This document shows, one piece after another, positions 22,561 through 33,974 of a stretch of 64,000 nucleotides of DNA. Positions within the stretch are counted from its first letter, which is position 1. Every line of letters starts with the position of its first letter. The translations under genes and the position numbers were made by a program. A model generated the notes under the pieces. The model had not been told where the DNA came from, searched no databases, and was given only the letters and a program-made list of their open reading frames with translations. Source of the stretch: Dillenia suffruticosa (taxonomy: Eukaryota > Streptophyta > Magnoliopsida > Dilleniales > Dilleniaceae); contig JAVTVX010000009.1 in NCBI GenBank assembly GCA_033439265.1, forward strand, positions 981,609 through 1,045,608. The letters are read 5' to 3'.

Positions 22561-24407
22561 TAGAATTCTGCGCAGCAGTTTTGAGAATATTAATTATAAG
22601 ATGAAAGGAATTAATGGGGTCTTTCAATGTGTATTCATCCTCCAGCGGCGCCTATTTATAATTTTCATTTTGCCATTTAACCACCATTTTTTTTTTTTAA
22701 TATTGGTTAAAACCCTAACTAGGGTTAGAATTTTTCACCCCCTGGTTTTGAAAGAAAGGCCAAAGTTTACCAAATGTCCAAATTTGTTACTTTGGAGGTG
22801 GTGATTTTTTTTTTCCAGAAAATATAAATAATCATTTAAATTTCTCATAATTTAAAATTTTCATATCAAATTTCATTTTTTTTCTTTTTTATTTCATGGA
22901 TATATAAAAGAAGGAAAAGTTAGATACAATGGTTTGATTTTCCTTGTTTTTTATAATCTATGGGCAGAAATATTTCTTCCTTTTTTATGAATCATCGATA
23001 TCCAATAATCATATTAAATCTTATTAAAATTGATTTGAGACGAATTGGGTTCAAGAGATTCATGTATTTAAAATAAAAATTCAGAAAATAATTATATATG
23101 CTTACAATTATATTTTATTAATTATGCTCTATCATATGTTAGAAAAAGAAAAAAAAAAAGGACAAATTACAAAACTCCCAACAATTAGACAGAAGGGTTT
23201 TAAAATTGCTCCCTTAGTTTCAAAATTGGCAAATTCTCTCCCTAAATTGACACCTTTGATAAGTTATCTTACTATTAGCTCTTTGTCCCCCCCCCCCAAA
23301 AAAAATATTTTCTATTACCCCCTTTGTCCAAAAAAAAAAAAAAAAAAAATTGAGACATAAACATAGATACTCGAACTCGACATTTCTTAGAAGGATATAG
23401 CTCAATGGCTATGTGAAAAATTCATACTATTACATAACACTTAAAGAAAAAAAAAAGTCTCACTCTCTTCAGCCATGCATGTGAAGTGCAGATATCATCT
23501 ACTTCCCCTTATCTTCTGTCTTCTGCAAAAGTGAAAGCGTAACTCTTTATTTTTTAGCTGCATCACTGACCATTATCAATCCATTCCTCTCTCTCTCTCT
23601 CCATCCCTCTTATTTCGTATGATTTCATTAGACTTTGATTCAATTTGCTTAATTTGTTTTTCAGGATTTCATGATAATCATCGCTCTAAATCATCGATAA
23701 GCTTTAGAGACTTAGACCAATGTGAGTTGGAAAAGCTATGTTCTTTATGCATTTTAATCTTCTTATAACCCTAGGCTGCTGATTTGAAAATGGTTTTTAA
23801 TCTTCAACCGTAAATCATTTTCGATGTATTATCGATTCTTCATTTTTATCACCGATCATTTCTCATTAGTCACTTTTGAAATTCATCACATTTTTCACTT
23901 CTAAATGCGATTTTAAGAAAAATTTCAACCTTATTTATGTGATTATAAATGTGATTATTTATTTATTTTTTGTATTTTGACTTAATCATAACCTAATATT
24001 TAGAACTTTATCTCGATTAATCTGAATCAACTGTTATAGGGCCCGACCTGATTAAGAGACTAAGGTACCCACTCACCTAAGCCAACAAGTGTGTGATATA
24101 AATGTGTTACTCCGTCCAAATCTAATATAATCCAACCTACAAAGCAAAATGAGAAAAAAAAAAGAAAAAGAGAAAAAAAAAGTTAACTACTCCATCCTAA
24201 CAACCCCTTTTGGGCTGAAAAACGGTAGATAAAAAATAAAATAAAAAAGAACACATTAGGGGGACCAAACCCTAACATGACAAATCTTTTAGTTAATCTG
24301 CAATGTTTTTAAGGTAGAAGAGTTAGTGTCCAATGGCCAAACCCAAGAATAAATAAGTGCCGGCTTAAAAAAATAAGAAGTTAAAAATGATTATCTTTAT
24401 ATATCTG

Positions 24408-24479
<72 letters not shown>

Positions 24480-25202
24480 TCTCCCTCTCTCTTTATGGTC
24501 ACTTCCAAATCCCTAAGTGGGTTTCTTAAATCTCCATCAAAGTTCCCATTTTCTTTCTTCAAAAGTTTAAGTAATTTCTTATTAATATCTAAGTTATACG
24601 AAAATAAAAATAAAAAAATTGAAATGTACATGAAAATTAAAAAAAATATAAAATATAAAAATTTTTATATAAATATTAATTAATTTAACGTGTTAAATTA
24701 TTTTAAGAATATTTTAAAAACCAAAAAACATTAATATTAAAAAAATTTCGTTCATCTTGAATCTTTATTAATATGACATTTTTCCTCGAAGGATTTTCTT
24801 TATCTTCCATGAAAAGTTCCAATTTTCTTCTCCTTTACCTTCTTTGGTCTTTGCTAAATCCCCCGACAAAATAACAATCACATTATCAAATCTTATTTTC
24901 CTTATAAACTTCTGTATTTAACTTCGTTTTCTCTTGCCCTTTTAAGCTCTTATCTTAATCCACTCGATTACAAATCTTAAATTTCTTAGTCTTCAATTTT
25001 CACTATAAATGTTTGCATATCTAAGATAGTTTTGGATTTTTAAGAAAACAGTTTAGTGATCATAACCCCCTCTCATAACCCGATAATCACAAATTCAAAT
25101 TCTAGTATAACTAAAAAATCTAAAATAGTTTTGTATAATTCAATTCAAAATCTGTTTTCTTATAATAAAAAAAAATATCCTCTATGAAATTAAATACGTT
25201 AA
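22561..25202. other. AT-rich intergenic region with dispersed repeats
   Basis: No gene is visible. The part before 22800 probably includes the DnaJ promoter. At 23155-23275 lies a sequence with CAAAATTGGCAAA and CCCTTAGTTT motifs that resembles the arms around the LINE fragment at 25.5-26.6 kb. A possible tRNA-like SINE on the minus strand, with a GAGTTCGAGTA box, lies at about 23335-23425 next to a T/A-run. Pyrimidine-rich and AT-rich stretches fill the rest. Confidence 0.45.
24410..24493. repeat. (CT)n microsatellite
   Basis: About 40 CT dinucleotides, nearly uninterrupted, with two CCCT variants near the 3' end. It is non-coding; predicted Leu-Ser or Arg-Glu frames through it are artefacts. 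Confidence 0.95.
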
Positions 25203-25204
25203 AC

Positions 25205-25378
25205 TTTTTTTTAATAAATTATCAATATTCAGCATTTATATTAAATCAAAATAATTTAATTCAAGTTAAATTGAACTTTTAAAGGATAAAACTCTTCAAA
25301 CACTTATTTTTTTTTATATCCAAGACTCGAACCGAAGATTTTATTTAAATAAAATTAGTATCCAATTATTAGAAAAAC
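25205..25378 (-). mobile_element. Degenerate SINE-like copy
   Basis: The order of motifs resembles the SINE copies at 15699 and 55414: a T-run, an AATTCAAGTTAAATT block, an ACTCTTCAA block, a second T-run, then ACTCGAACC and TATCCAATTATTAG. Possible target duplications (ACGTTAAAC at about 25197 and AACGTTTAAC at about 25381) are imperfect. Divergence is high and the boundaries are approximate. Confidence 0.45.
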
Positions 25379-25713
25379 CAAACGTTTAACAATTTTGTGA
25401 TTAATATATCTACGCAATAAATTATGAAAAAGGGAAGTTGGTTAGCAAAAGCAAAAGCTACACTTCATCTTCGGTAGTTTTCAAAATTGATATGTTATCC
25501 CCAAATTTTCAAAATTGGCAAAATGCACCCTTGTAATTTGTAGTTTTTTCAAGCCATTAGCAATTTGCCTCTATGGTTTACTCTATTACAAAATAAAAAT
25601 AAAAAAAGAACCATTTATTATTTTACTCTTTTTCACTATTTTATTTTACATGTGAATTTTTAGGTGTATAAATGGGTGTCTCACTTGCTCGTTTGACAGG
25701 GTAGCTAACGGAG

Positions 25714-26440
25714 CTGCTACGAGCTTTGGGATTTGGAAAACAAGTATTAAAATATGCAAATGACCAGCTTTGGGATTCATAGGATAAGTAGGAGCTGGAC
25801 TGAGGCTTTCAAGATAGATAGGAAAGCTGTTACGAAAGATACTCTCTAAATTAAATGGTATCCTCCAAATATAGGCAAGATAAAGCTGAATTCGGATGGG
25901 GCGGTGTCTCTGCTTTCCAGGAAGGCCAGCGTGAGGGGTCTCCTGAGAAAGGAAGATGGTAGCTGGTTGAGAGGATACATCATAAACATTGGGAAAGCAG
26001 ACATCCTCACTGCGGAACTCTGGGGGCTGAGGGAAGGCTTGAGATTGGCCAAGAAGTTGAAAGTTCATCAGCTCCAGGTGGAAGTGGATGGTGCGGCCAT
26101 TGTCAAGTTTCTTGAAGACAAAGAAGACTTGAATCATCCGCTGCATCTGATACGCTTGGAATGTAAAGTGCTTATGAGCGAGTTGGAAGTGAGCCATGTC
26201 TCCCATGTTTATCGGGAAGGAAATGGATGCGTTGATACTTTCGCAAAGATGGGTCTCACAGCTTCTCCCGGAGTCTCGGTCTTGGATGATCCTCCAGACG
26301 TTCTAATGAAGGCTCTGTCTACAGATGCAATGGGAGTGGGATTTTGTAGAATAGGTGGCCCGAAGCCTATTAGGGTTGTTGGATTGGGCTCTTAGCCTTA
26401 TGTTTCTTGTTGCTCCTTTTCACCAAAAAAAAAAAAAAAA
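25714..26440 (+). mobile_element. 5'-truncated LINE (non-LTR) fragment with poly(A) tail
   Basis: The insert ends in an A-run (26425-26440) and encodes only the C-terminal RNase H-like domain found at the end of plant L1-type LINEs and related reverse-transcriptase proteins. AGCTAACGGAG occurs directly on both sides (25703-25713 and 26445-26455) and is a likely target duplication. GACAG also precedes each copy nearby, so the duplication could be longer with a small indel. Four bases separate the A-run from the right copy. Confidence 0.7.
25853..26395 (+). pseudogene. RNase H-like (RVT_3) domain of a LINE, truncated
   Basis: The frame opens KWYPPNIGKIKLNSDGA, the start of the plant RVT_3 RNase H fold (usually W-x-P-P, K-x-N-x-D-G-A). 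It continues through TAELWGLREGLRLA and LQVEVDGAAIVKFLE to VYREGNGCVDTFAKMG and a stop at 26395. The first catalytic Asp is in NSDGA; the later Glu (AELWGL), Asp (EVDGA) and Asp (NGCVD) fit the expected positions. In-frame upstream sequence (SWTEAFKIDR) is cut by a TAA at 25847-25849 and no reverse transcriptase precedes it. An ATG-initiated version would be short, so this is a transposon relic, not a host gene. Confidence 0.75.
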
Positions 26441-26711
26441 GGACAGCTAACGGAGAAAATTAGATGAGCAAATTGTCAAAATTGCAAACCACGAGGGTAC
26501 TACCGACAATTTTGAGAACTTTGGGGGGCAGCATCATAATTTTGCAAATCAGAGGGTATAAATCGCAGTTTCCCTAAATAAAATAGAAAAGCGACCAAAT
26601 GACAGAAGTAGCCCTCGCGGTTCATACAAAGAAACCTTTGTTCGAGTCGTCCTCCTCCATTGATACGCAGGGAGAGTTCTAGAAGAAAGAGTGAAAGAGA
26701 GAGAGAGAGAG

Positions 26712-26897
26712 ATGAAGTCAGTGGTGACAGATTTCTTTGCGGATATGGATGATCAGGGATCGACCGTGGCGATGGACGTTGACGACGTTGACCCGCTCGA
26801 GATCTTCGGTGATGGCTTCATCAACGTTGAGAACAAGCTCGCCGATGCTGATTTCTTCAACAGCTTTGAAGACGACTTCGATGACTCCGACTTCTAG
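26712..26897 (+). CDS. SMAP1: Small acidic protein 1-like (SMAP1; COPS9/CSNAP-like)
   Basis: A 61-residue acidic protein. It begins MKSVVTDFFADMDDQGS, has the core MDVDDVDPLEIFGDG and ends with the F/D-rich tail DADFFNSFEDDFDDSDF. The tail matches the conserved C-terminus of Arabidopsis SMAP1/SMAP2 and of animal COPS9 (CSNAP), the smallest COP9 signalosome subunit. SMAP1 is known from the anti-auxin-resistant aar1 phenotype and associates with CSN components. The ATG at 26712 is chosen; the frame upstream reads a GA-microsatellite 5' leader without another ATG. The gene is intronless within the CDS. The position of its 3' end is not clear. Confidence 0.92.
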   Translation: MKSVVTDFFADMDDQGSTVAMDVDDVDPLEIFGDGFINVENKLADADFFNSFEDDFDDSDF

Positions 26898-29800
26898 GGT
26901 TCGTCATCTATACCCTTATCTTCTTTTGATTGAAAATTTTGGGTTTTTTTACTGGTTTTTTTTTGTTGGGAATTGTCTGTCGTTTCTGCTTAAATGCGAA
27001 TGGATATGCTTTGTGATTCCGAGAATCCCCAATTTTGTTTCCCTGTCTACGGTTACTTGTTCTTGAATTATTGGTGATATTATGAGTAGAGAGCTTTCTT
27101 TTTGGTTTGTGTTCTATTGCTTCTTTGAGTCCTGTATAGGTGTTTAGGATAGAATAACAAGGAATTTTATTGGGGTGGAAGGAAAGATACCTCCACTACA
27201 TAGGAAAGAGGAGGGATTCTCTTGGAGTATGAATCAGAGGGGAAAAAAATTTGCAATTAGTGCTTGTTAGTCTAATGGCTAGTATAGAGATTGCCCCTAA
27301 ATTCCATTTGGTGGGAGTATAGAAAGAAGCAATAAAGATAGCGTTAACCCGTTCTTCTTATGTAGTCGAGTCTGTCCATCGGGAATTAATCTGGGTACCA
27401 AAGTCGTTGTACCTCCTTATGTCTAAAACTTGGCTAGGTTTTTGCTGCTCCCAGAAATTCAAACAATAAGAAATGTCTGTTTTATGTAGGTTTGCAAAAA
27501 GGAAGAAAAAATGATGATCGTGTGTGCCTTACTTTCTAGGGGAACACCCAACAGTGACGTTAGTGGAAAGAGCAGTGCCAATTTAATTGAATTATAGTCC
27601 TAGCTAGTGCCATTTTCTTCCTTCAAAGGAATTTTAGTTTGCTAGGTATGGTTCCTAATGAGGAGGGGCTGTATTAGGAAGGGTACTGAAATGATTATAA
27701 TAGGACTGCCAGAAAGCAAAAGAAGAAAAGTCTATTGTCTCCATAAACTTGGGATCAGGGGAAAAGGCAATTTTGAAGAAATTGTGTTTCTATTTATTGT
27801 GAAAAGCTAGAATGTGGCATGTTGAACAAAAGAATATGTAGCGAGAAGCGAAAGCCATGATGGTGACTTTCCTTTGTAATGTTGTTTTGAAAATGAATGC
27901 CATATCTACATTTCTCATTTGATCAAAGGAAAAAAAAAATCAAAACTTAGGGTGAATTTTGTGGGGCTAGGAGTGGCAGGTTCACATTTCTTACTACACT
28001 ACTTGTAGAATTTTAGGCTGTACTTGATTGCATTGTAGTATCTTGTGTCTGATTCTAATGTAAAGCACTATAACCATTTTTCTTCCTGGGAATTACTACT
28101 ATGTCTTTTTTTTTTTGGTAACTAAATTCTTAATGACATAATCTAGTAACCTTCTTGAAGTTAACAAAGTGATCTCCATTCTCCTTGTGCTTGGTAGTAA
28201 CAAAACCTCTACCATTTGTCTTATTTTCTTCACTATTCTTATGGTTGAAAACGGTGAAAATATGTCTGGTGAAGCAATTTTGTTAATGGAGGTAGAGGGC
28301 CGCTTTGATAATGACACCTGCTGTGCTTTTGCCGTTGACTGGAGTTTTTTACTTTGCAATTTTGTGTTCTGAATTGTGTTTTTCTTTACTCCTTGAAGTC
28401 TTAATGCTGCAATTATTTGCAAAGAATTGGGGTGGAATAAAAATCAATGTTCATAAAGTCCAAAGGTGAATAGTTGCAAAGAAAGGCCCTCGTTCATAAA
28501 GACAGTCAAGAATCTTTCAATGGAGATTCCTATGTGGTGAATGGTGGAGTGCTCTCATATCCTATTGCCTTCAGGAATGCTTTGTTGCTGCTTTGTAGTA
28601 CCTCTTGGGACCGGCCATGATAATCACAGTGAAATTATTGAATAACACCCGTGGGCGCATGCGTACACGTACACACAGCATAATAAAGCTAAAGCATTTT
28701 GTTTGTAAGATGATCTGAAACAACTGGTCAAGTGTTGTAACCGGTGCCCTCAGTTTCTTTGTCTCCCTAAAGTGAGATGGACTAACCTTAAAAGGGATTC
28801 AGGTGTAACTTGTGGCTCAAAATCCTTTTATGACCAGCGAGACTTGAGCTAAATTCTTCTTTTCCATTGTTTGGAAAAAGGGAAAATGATGTGAAGAAGC
28901 ATCGACCGACACTCATGTATCTTCTGGCACTTCTTGTAAATTTGGCATTCACAGTTCCTGGATGTCTAGGGAGCTTTGTGGTTTAATTGTTTCACTTTAG
29001 GTTGTTCTTCTATTTCTGTACATGTGAGAGACCATTTACTTCAAAAACTCTGAAATTATAACTTCTTCCTGAGTTGTCACGTTATGTGTTATTATGATAT
29101 AATATGAATTGAACCATGAAGAGAAATATAAGATTGTTTTAGATGTTGCCAGTATTACTGTCTGTTGTTGATGATTGTTAGGTACTTGATAATTGACATT
29201 TTGATGATATTTGTGGGTTACAGTTTCATAATGTAAGGAGCCAAGACATGGATGAGACATGAATCTGGGGAATACGACCACTTGGCAGATTTGCTGGAGG
29301 AAGAATGATACTTAGTGTATTTGTTTAATCCTTTGATACTTATTGTATTTGTTTAATCCTTTTATCATACTTAAAAGACCTGTGTATCAATGTAAGTCTG
29401 GGAAGGTTCGCTACCTTACCCAATTAATGCCATTTAAACTTGAGAATGGAGTAAGGTGTGGTTTCTAGCCCAATTTCTGCTTAGTGCAATTGTTCTGGTG
29501 CAATTTGTCAGCAACACGGTGAATTTGTGCTCACCATAATATTGCTATGTTTGCACATTGCATGGCTGGCCTGGCCTACTTCCTTCCCTATCATGCTTAT
29601 GCATTTGCATCATTTGCAAAACAATGTGGTTGGCAGAAGGTGAAATGTTTTGTTGAACCATGCAGGAGACTTGTATACCAGACTGTTAGTTTGGACCGAG
29701 ATGGACATAACTACTTTTGAGTTCTCAATTAGTTCATGGGCAATAACCATCGAGTCCATGGCATGTATCAGTCATCCAACTCAACTTTCATTTAATCGTG

Positions 29801-30458
29801 GCGCACAAGGCAATGTGCAAACACAATAAGAATAGATTGAACTTGACTTTAAGTTAACTTGTATATGTGTAGGAGCTTGTGGCCCATACTCAAGTTTTAC
29901 ATTTAAATTAAGTCTTTTTTTTATACTATATCAATCGGTATTCAAAATCATATCCCGATTAATCTGATTTGAACATGTTTTGAACTTAAAACTTAATTAA
30001 GAAATTTAATAATCTTATCCATTAAAATGACTGTTGATTGATATAAATTAAGCTAATTATTAAAATAGGATTAACATTCAACTCAAACCAAATATCTTTG
30101 AGCTTAGCTTGTAAGAGTAATGAATGGTCGAGTTTTAGTTCAATTTTAAGCTTGTTTGACAAATGAGTTAATTTTGAGTATCCTACAATTTGGTTAAAAT
30201 CAATTTCTTTTTACCCCTATTTATGTATATAATACCGTGTATAAGTTCCATTTGGTGCAAAATAACATTATAGTTATAATTATATCATCACAAAGAATTT
30301 CTGACTCACTTCCGGTTCTCAGATTTACAGGCATGGTCTTAGCAAAAATGTTTATTTTCAGCTCTCATTCCCTCAAAAGAATTTCTCCTATACATTGGAA
30401 GAATACAGGTGAAGGGATTCTCATGGCTGAACTAAGAAAGTCTTACCCAGTTTGCATA
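26898..30458. other. Intergenic region between SMAP1 and the MFS gene
   Basis: No second gene is supported in 3.5 kb. The region is moderately AT-rich, and much of the first 2.5 kb lacks obvious repeats. It could hold a long or spliced SMAP1 3' UTR; an acceptor-like GGTTACAG lies at about 29216-29223. One SINE copy is at 29913-30043. The 107-codon minus frame at 28099-28422 has no recognisable content. Confidence 0.4.
29913..30043 (-). mobile_element. Short SINE copy
   Basis: The motif order is T-run, ATCAATCGGTATTCAAAATC, CCGATTAATCTGATTTGAAC and then CTTATCCATTAAAATGACTG. This matches the copies at 55414 and 57221, but lacks the box-B part. Direct repeats TAAATTAAG (29904-29912 and 30044-30052) flank it. 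At 131 bp it is an internally deleted member. Confidence 0.6.
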
Positions 30459-33121
30459 TCATGGACGGGAATGCCCGTATAATTGAGCATAAACACTTCT
30501 TGTTCGATAAACGGTTATCAAGCTCAACACCACTGCAACAAAACAGAGTCCTGATAATATGCCGCAAGTGATGGAGTAGCATATAGAACCGGAGCAAGAA
30601 AGAGTGTCATCATCGGTCCATAGCCGTATTTTGAGCACAAATTTTTGCTGAAGTCCTGATTGTAGTTCTGCATAGTAGTCATATATACCACTTGCAATGA
30701 CTCCTGAGAATACTAGTGAGCCAATTGGGCTTGCTAGTGTAAGAAAATTATACAGGGCACCGAAACTTTTTAAGCCGAAAAGCTCTGAAACTGCAGCAGG
30801 TACAATAGCCCAATGAGCTCCATATCCGAGTCCTATCAGTACTGTCACAACGTATATCTCTCCTGGCCAAGCCATTGCGTAGTAGAAGAGAGCAAGCACC
30901 ATGAAGACTTGAACCACCACCATTGTCACAGGTCTAGGGAAGGCGTATCTTCTGCAAGAGTATTTAAAAAAGATGGGTCAGGTGATAATGGAGCTACATG
31001 TATTGAAGTACAAATAAGATTCGTGATGCCATACTTAACAACAATCTCAGAGAAGAAGCCGCCAGCAACACGACCAAGAAAGTTCCAAACGCTGATAATT
31101 GAAACAAATAAGTCAGAATCCGAATAACCAAGAGATTCACTTATTTGGCCCATATTGTCAATGATGGTCAGACCAGACCCTGCTGCAAGTACAAGTGAGA
31201 GAAAGATAAGCAAGAAATCTGCCTTTACTAAGGCCTGCAATAAGGTAAAATCTTCTCCTCTTCGAGGACCCTTCTTCCGTTTTACTCTAACTGCTCCTAC
31301 TGCAGCAGCCTGAAACAGTTTAGTCTGCAGCTGAGCAATCCGTTTATGCCTTTCAGATCTCGGAAGTGTGTCTACTTCTTCAGGCTTTTCGTCTTCAACC
31401 TCACTGAGAATGACTTCAGGGGTAGACTGCCCGGAGGGAGTTGCTTCTTCTTTTTCAGGCTCACGAAGAAGATTGACTTCTATTGTGGTTCTTGGCTCGG
31501 GGAAAATGGTCAATAGGATAGGAATTGTAATTGGTAGTAATAAAAGAATGAACAAGATGATAGTGAGTAACGTTGTGATTGCTTCACTTAAATCAAGTAA
31601 ATCTTCGAGAAGTATAATTCCTAGCAGGTAAGCTGCCAGAACAACACAAATACTGTAAATGAAAAGAAAACTCGAGCCATCGGATGGCCTTGTTTGTCTG
31701 TGTCCTCCAACAGGTCTAACAATGAACATTAGAGCAATAACTACCAATGTTGGCCCAACTGCAATCATGAAAATAAGGGCTGCATCACTGGGGGCATTGA
31801 TGATAGTGTAAACCTGAGTTAGAATTGCACCACTGAGTCCTGCAAATCCCTTTAGAATTCCTACAACTGGACCTCGGCTTCTGGGGAAGTTTTGCACGCA
31901 TGAAACTAAAGAAGCCGTATTGTAATAGGTCTCTCCATTTGTTCCAACAAATATCGCAACACACATCTACAAATTACATGCAAAATAGGGAGATATATTT
32001 CAGTAACTGTGTATGTTGATTACTAACGGAATGCCATTACTTGGCTTACATTTTGCAGTGCAAACAACAATGTAGAAATTTTACTTGGCTTACATTACTT
32101 GAACCTTGGCTCAGGTGATCATTTGAGTCAAAACTCTTAGTCAAACAACACTATAGCTTTGACATGTATCAATTGGTTAACTCACCTGTTTTTAATCTTA
32201 AAATGTAAACATCTTTTTAATATAGCCTGTCCTAAACTCGGATAAAAGAGAAGGGTTACGGTAAGTTGACAACCAATGTAAAAATTTTGTCAACATCATG
32301 AGAGACCAAAATAAGAAATTCTTCTCTCCTATATTGGTCTCAAACGATCGACCTCAAAATTTGAGATTAAGGCTCAATTTTTTGTTGTTGTAAGAGACGA
32401 ACCAAATTTAAAATAAGCATGTATGTCATTTAATGTGACTTTTCTGAACTGAGAAAAGAAATTGACAAAACTTTAGATATAGACTACTGATCAATTTGAG
32501 CCCAATCAGGAGAGAAGTTGAGAAAGAGGTCAAACTCAAGGGCAAATGACCAATTCCACAACTTCTTGCAGGAAATATGGATAATCTGAATTACTCAGGG
32601 CTGTATGGACAGGTCAACTACTAAGAACTACTGTAGTGGAATCAATCTGTAGACCTGATTTTCCCAAGGAGGAGGATTTGTGTGTCCGCGCGCGCGCTTG
32701 AGGGAGAGGGGGCATTTTTATTCTTATACATAAGATAAATTCCTTTAGTTCGCATATACTTCTGAAACTGCAGTGGAACCTTACAAAATGGGGACTTGAT
32801 GGGAAAAAAGAAAAAAGAAATCCCATATGACAAATATAGAATCCACTTAGATGGGAAAAAAACGAATCAATGAAATCAAAAAACAAAAAGAACTCAGAAA
32901 TTCAGGTTTGAAATCCCATGGAATCGGATTTACTGAAAACCAATACAATGAGTGCATTTGCTAAAATGATATGCAGTAATATTCAATCATCTAAATAATC
33001 AGATCCCAGAAAAGTAATTCCATAACTTCCTAAAGATATACAAGCACCAAAGCAATCTAGCAACTCTCCAGCGAATCTTCCCATTTCACAATAGTCAAGT
33101 CTTTCAAAGGTAACAAGTATT

Positions 33122-33165
<44 letters not shown>

Positions 33166-33556
33166 TTACCACCCACAAAGGTAAAGTTGGAATTTTATCA
33201 GCAACAACAAGCCAAACCAAGCCATACCCAACTAAATTCTGGATAGACCCAATCAGTAAAATCCCCCAGAGGGGCAAAATCTCACACAAACTTCCAGCAA
33301 TGAACCCTATACTGTCCCCCAAATCTTTAGCCACTCCCAAAATAGCAACTTGTCTCTGATTGTAACCCAAAGCACTCTTTATCACCGGAGATATACTCCC
33401 AAACAAATACCCAACTCCTGCACATGACTGTATCCACATTGCTGCCACAAACACTAGCCATCTGTTCTTGTAAAACGACTCAAATTTTTCCTTAAATCCG
33501 ATCATGGGTTTCCAAGAGAGCACAAGTTTTGATCGATCTACGATGTTTTCAAGCAT
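30459..33556 (-). CDS. Nodulin-like major facilitator superfamily transporter (NFD4-like)
   Basis: Three coding exons, complement(join(30459..30951,31035..31966,33170..33556)), with phases 0 and 2, give 603 residues, normal for the family. Exon 1 has the Nodulin-like start NRWLVFVAAMWIQSCAGVGY and LGYNQRQVAILGVAKDLGDS. Exon 2 begins MCVAIFVGTNGETYYNTASL and has GILKGFAGLSGAILTQVY, a charged cytosolic loop rich in Glu/Pro (about residues 290-350) and the second half (GQISESLGYSD, ISVWNFLGRVAGGFFSE). Exon 3 has RYAFPRPVTM, GLGYGAHWAIVPAAVSELFG and the last helices. About 12 membrane spans are predicted by eye. The family includes poorly characterised carriers; Arabidopsis NFD4 is linked to karyogamy. 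The substrate is unknown. Intron 1 is 1.2 kb and holds a GA microsatellite six bases from the donor. Confidence 0.93.
32688..32699. repeat. Short alternating CG tract
   Basis: CCGCGCGCGCGC in AT-rich intron 1 of the MFS gene. Alternating purine-pyrimidine CG tracts favour left-handed DNA in vitro. Nothing else in the surroundings suggests function. Confidence 0.7.
33124..33162. repeat. (GA)n microsatellite next to a splice donor
   Basis: About 19 GA repeats on the plus strand, so (CT)n in the MFS pre-mRNA. They begin a few bases after the exon 1 donor GTAAGCGCT of the minus-strand MFS gene. Confidence 0.95.
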
Positions 33557-33974
33557 TTATAGGAGAAGATAAATTGTGGGTTTTGGTTATTTTGATGATT
33601 CTGATAAGAATTGGGCTTTTTTGGGTATCTATATAGATCGTAGCATATGATTGATAGAAGAATTTTTATTTTCTCTTCTGATCCTGATGGTAACATGTGT
33701 TTTATTTTTTCTTTTTTGGGGTACTGTGGGCTGTGAATATCTTCTCAACTAAATCAAAAAATAAATAAATTGTCTCCATAGACTGTGGGGTGGTCCATTC
33801 TCATGGTAATAATAAATATATGTATATATGTTTTAGTTGCGGGTCAGATCCAATCTGCTCACATGCGAAATGAAAGGACCATTAAAAATAGAATTGACAG
33901 CTAATCCTGTTTTTTGTTTGGAAAATGTTTTTTCACTTAGTCAAAGCGAAAGCCGGGTTATGTTCCAAAATATA

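Larger units (their letters stand above)
25475..26575. repeat. Inverted arms surrounding a LINE fragment
   Basis: The left arm (about 25475-25570) and the reverse complement of the right arm (about 26465-26575) share the order CAAAATT, ATGYTRYCCCC, TTYTCAAAATTG, then a TACCCT/CACCCT block, TTTGCAATTTT-like motifs and CAATTTGC. This looks like a fold-back repeat into which a LINE tail was copied. Similarity is moderate, and the outer ends are not sharply defined. Confidence 0.5.

Noticed and set aside
25646..26206. 186-codon frame antisense to the LINE fragment
   Set aside because: It is a shadow of the RNase H-like frame, whose sense reading has clear domain motifs.
28099..28422. 107-codon minus-strand frame
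   Set aside because: It is Lys/Ser-rich without a family signature, in non-coding-looking DNA.
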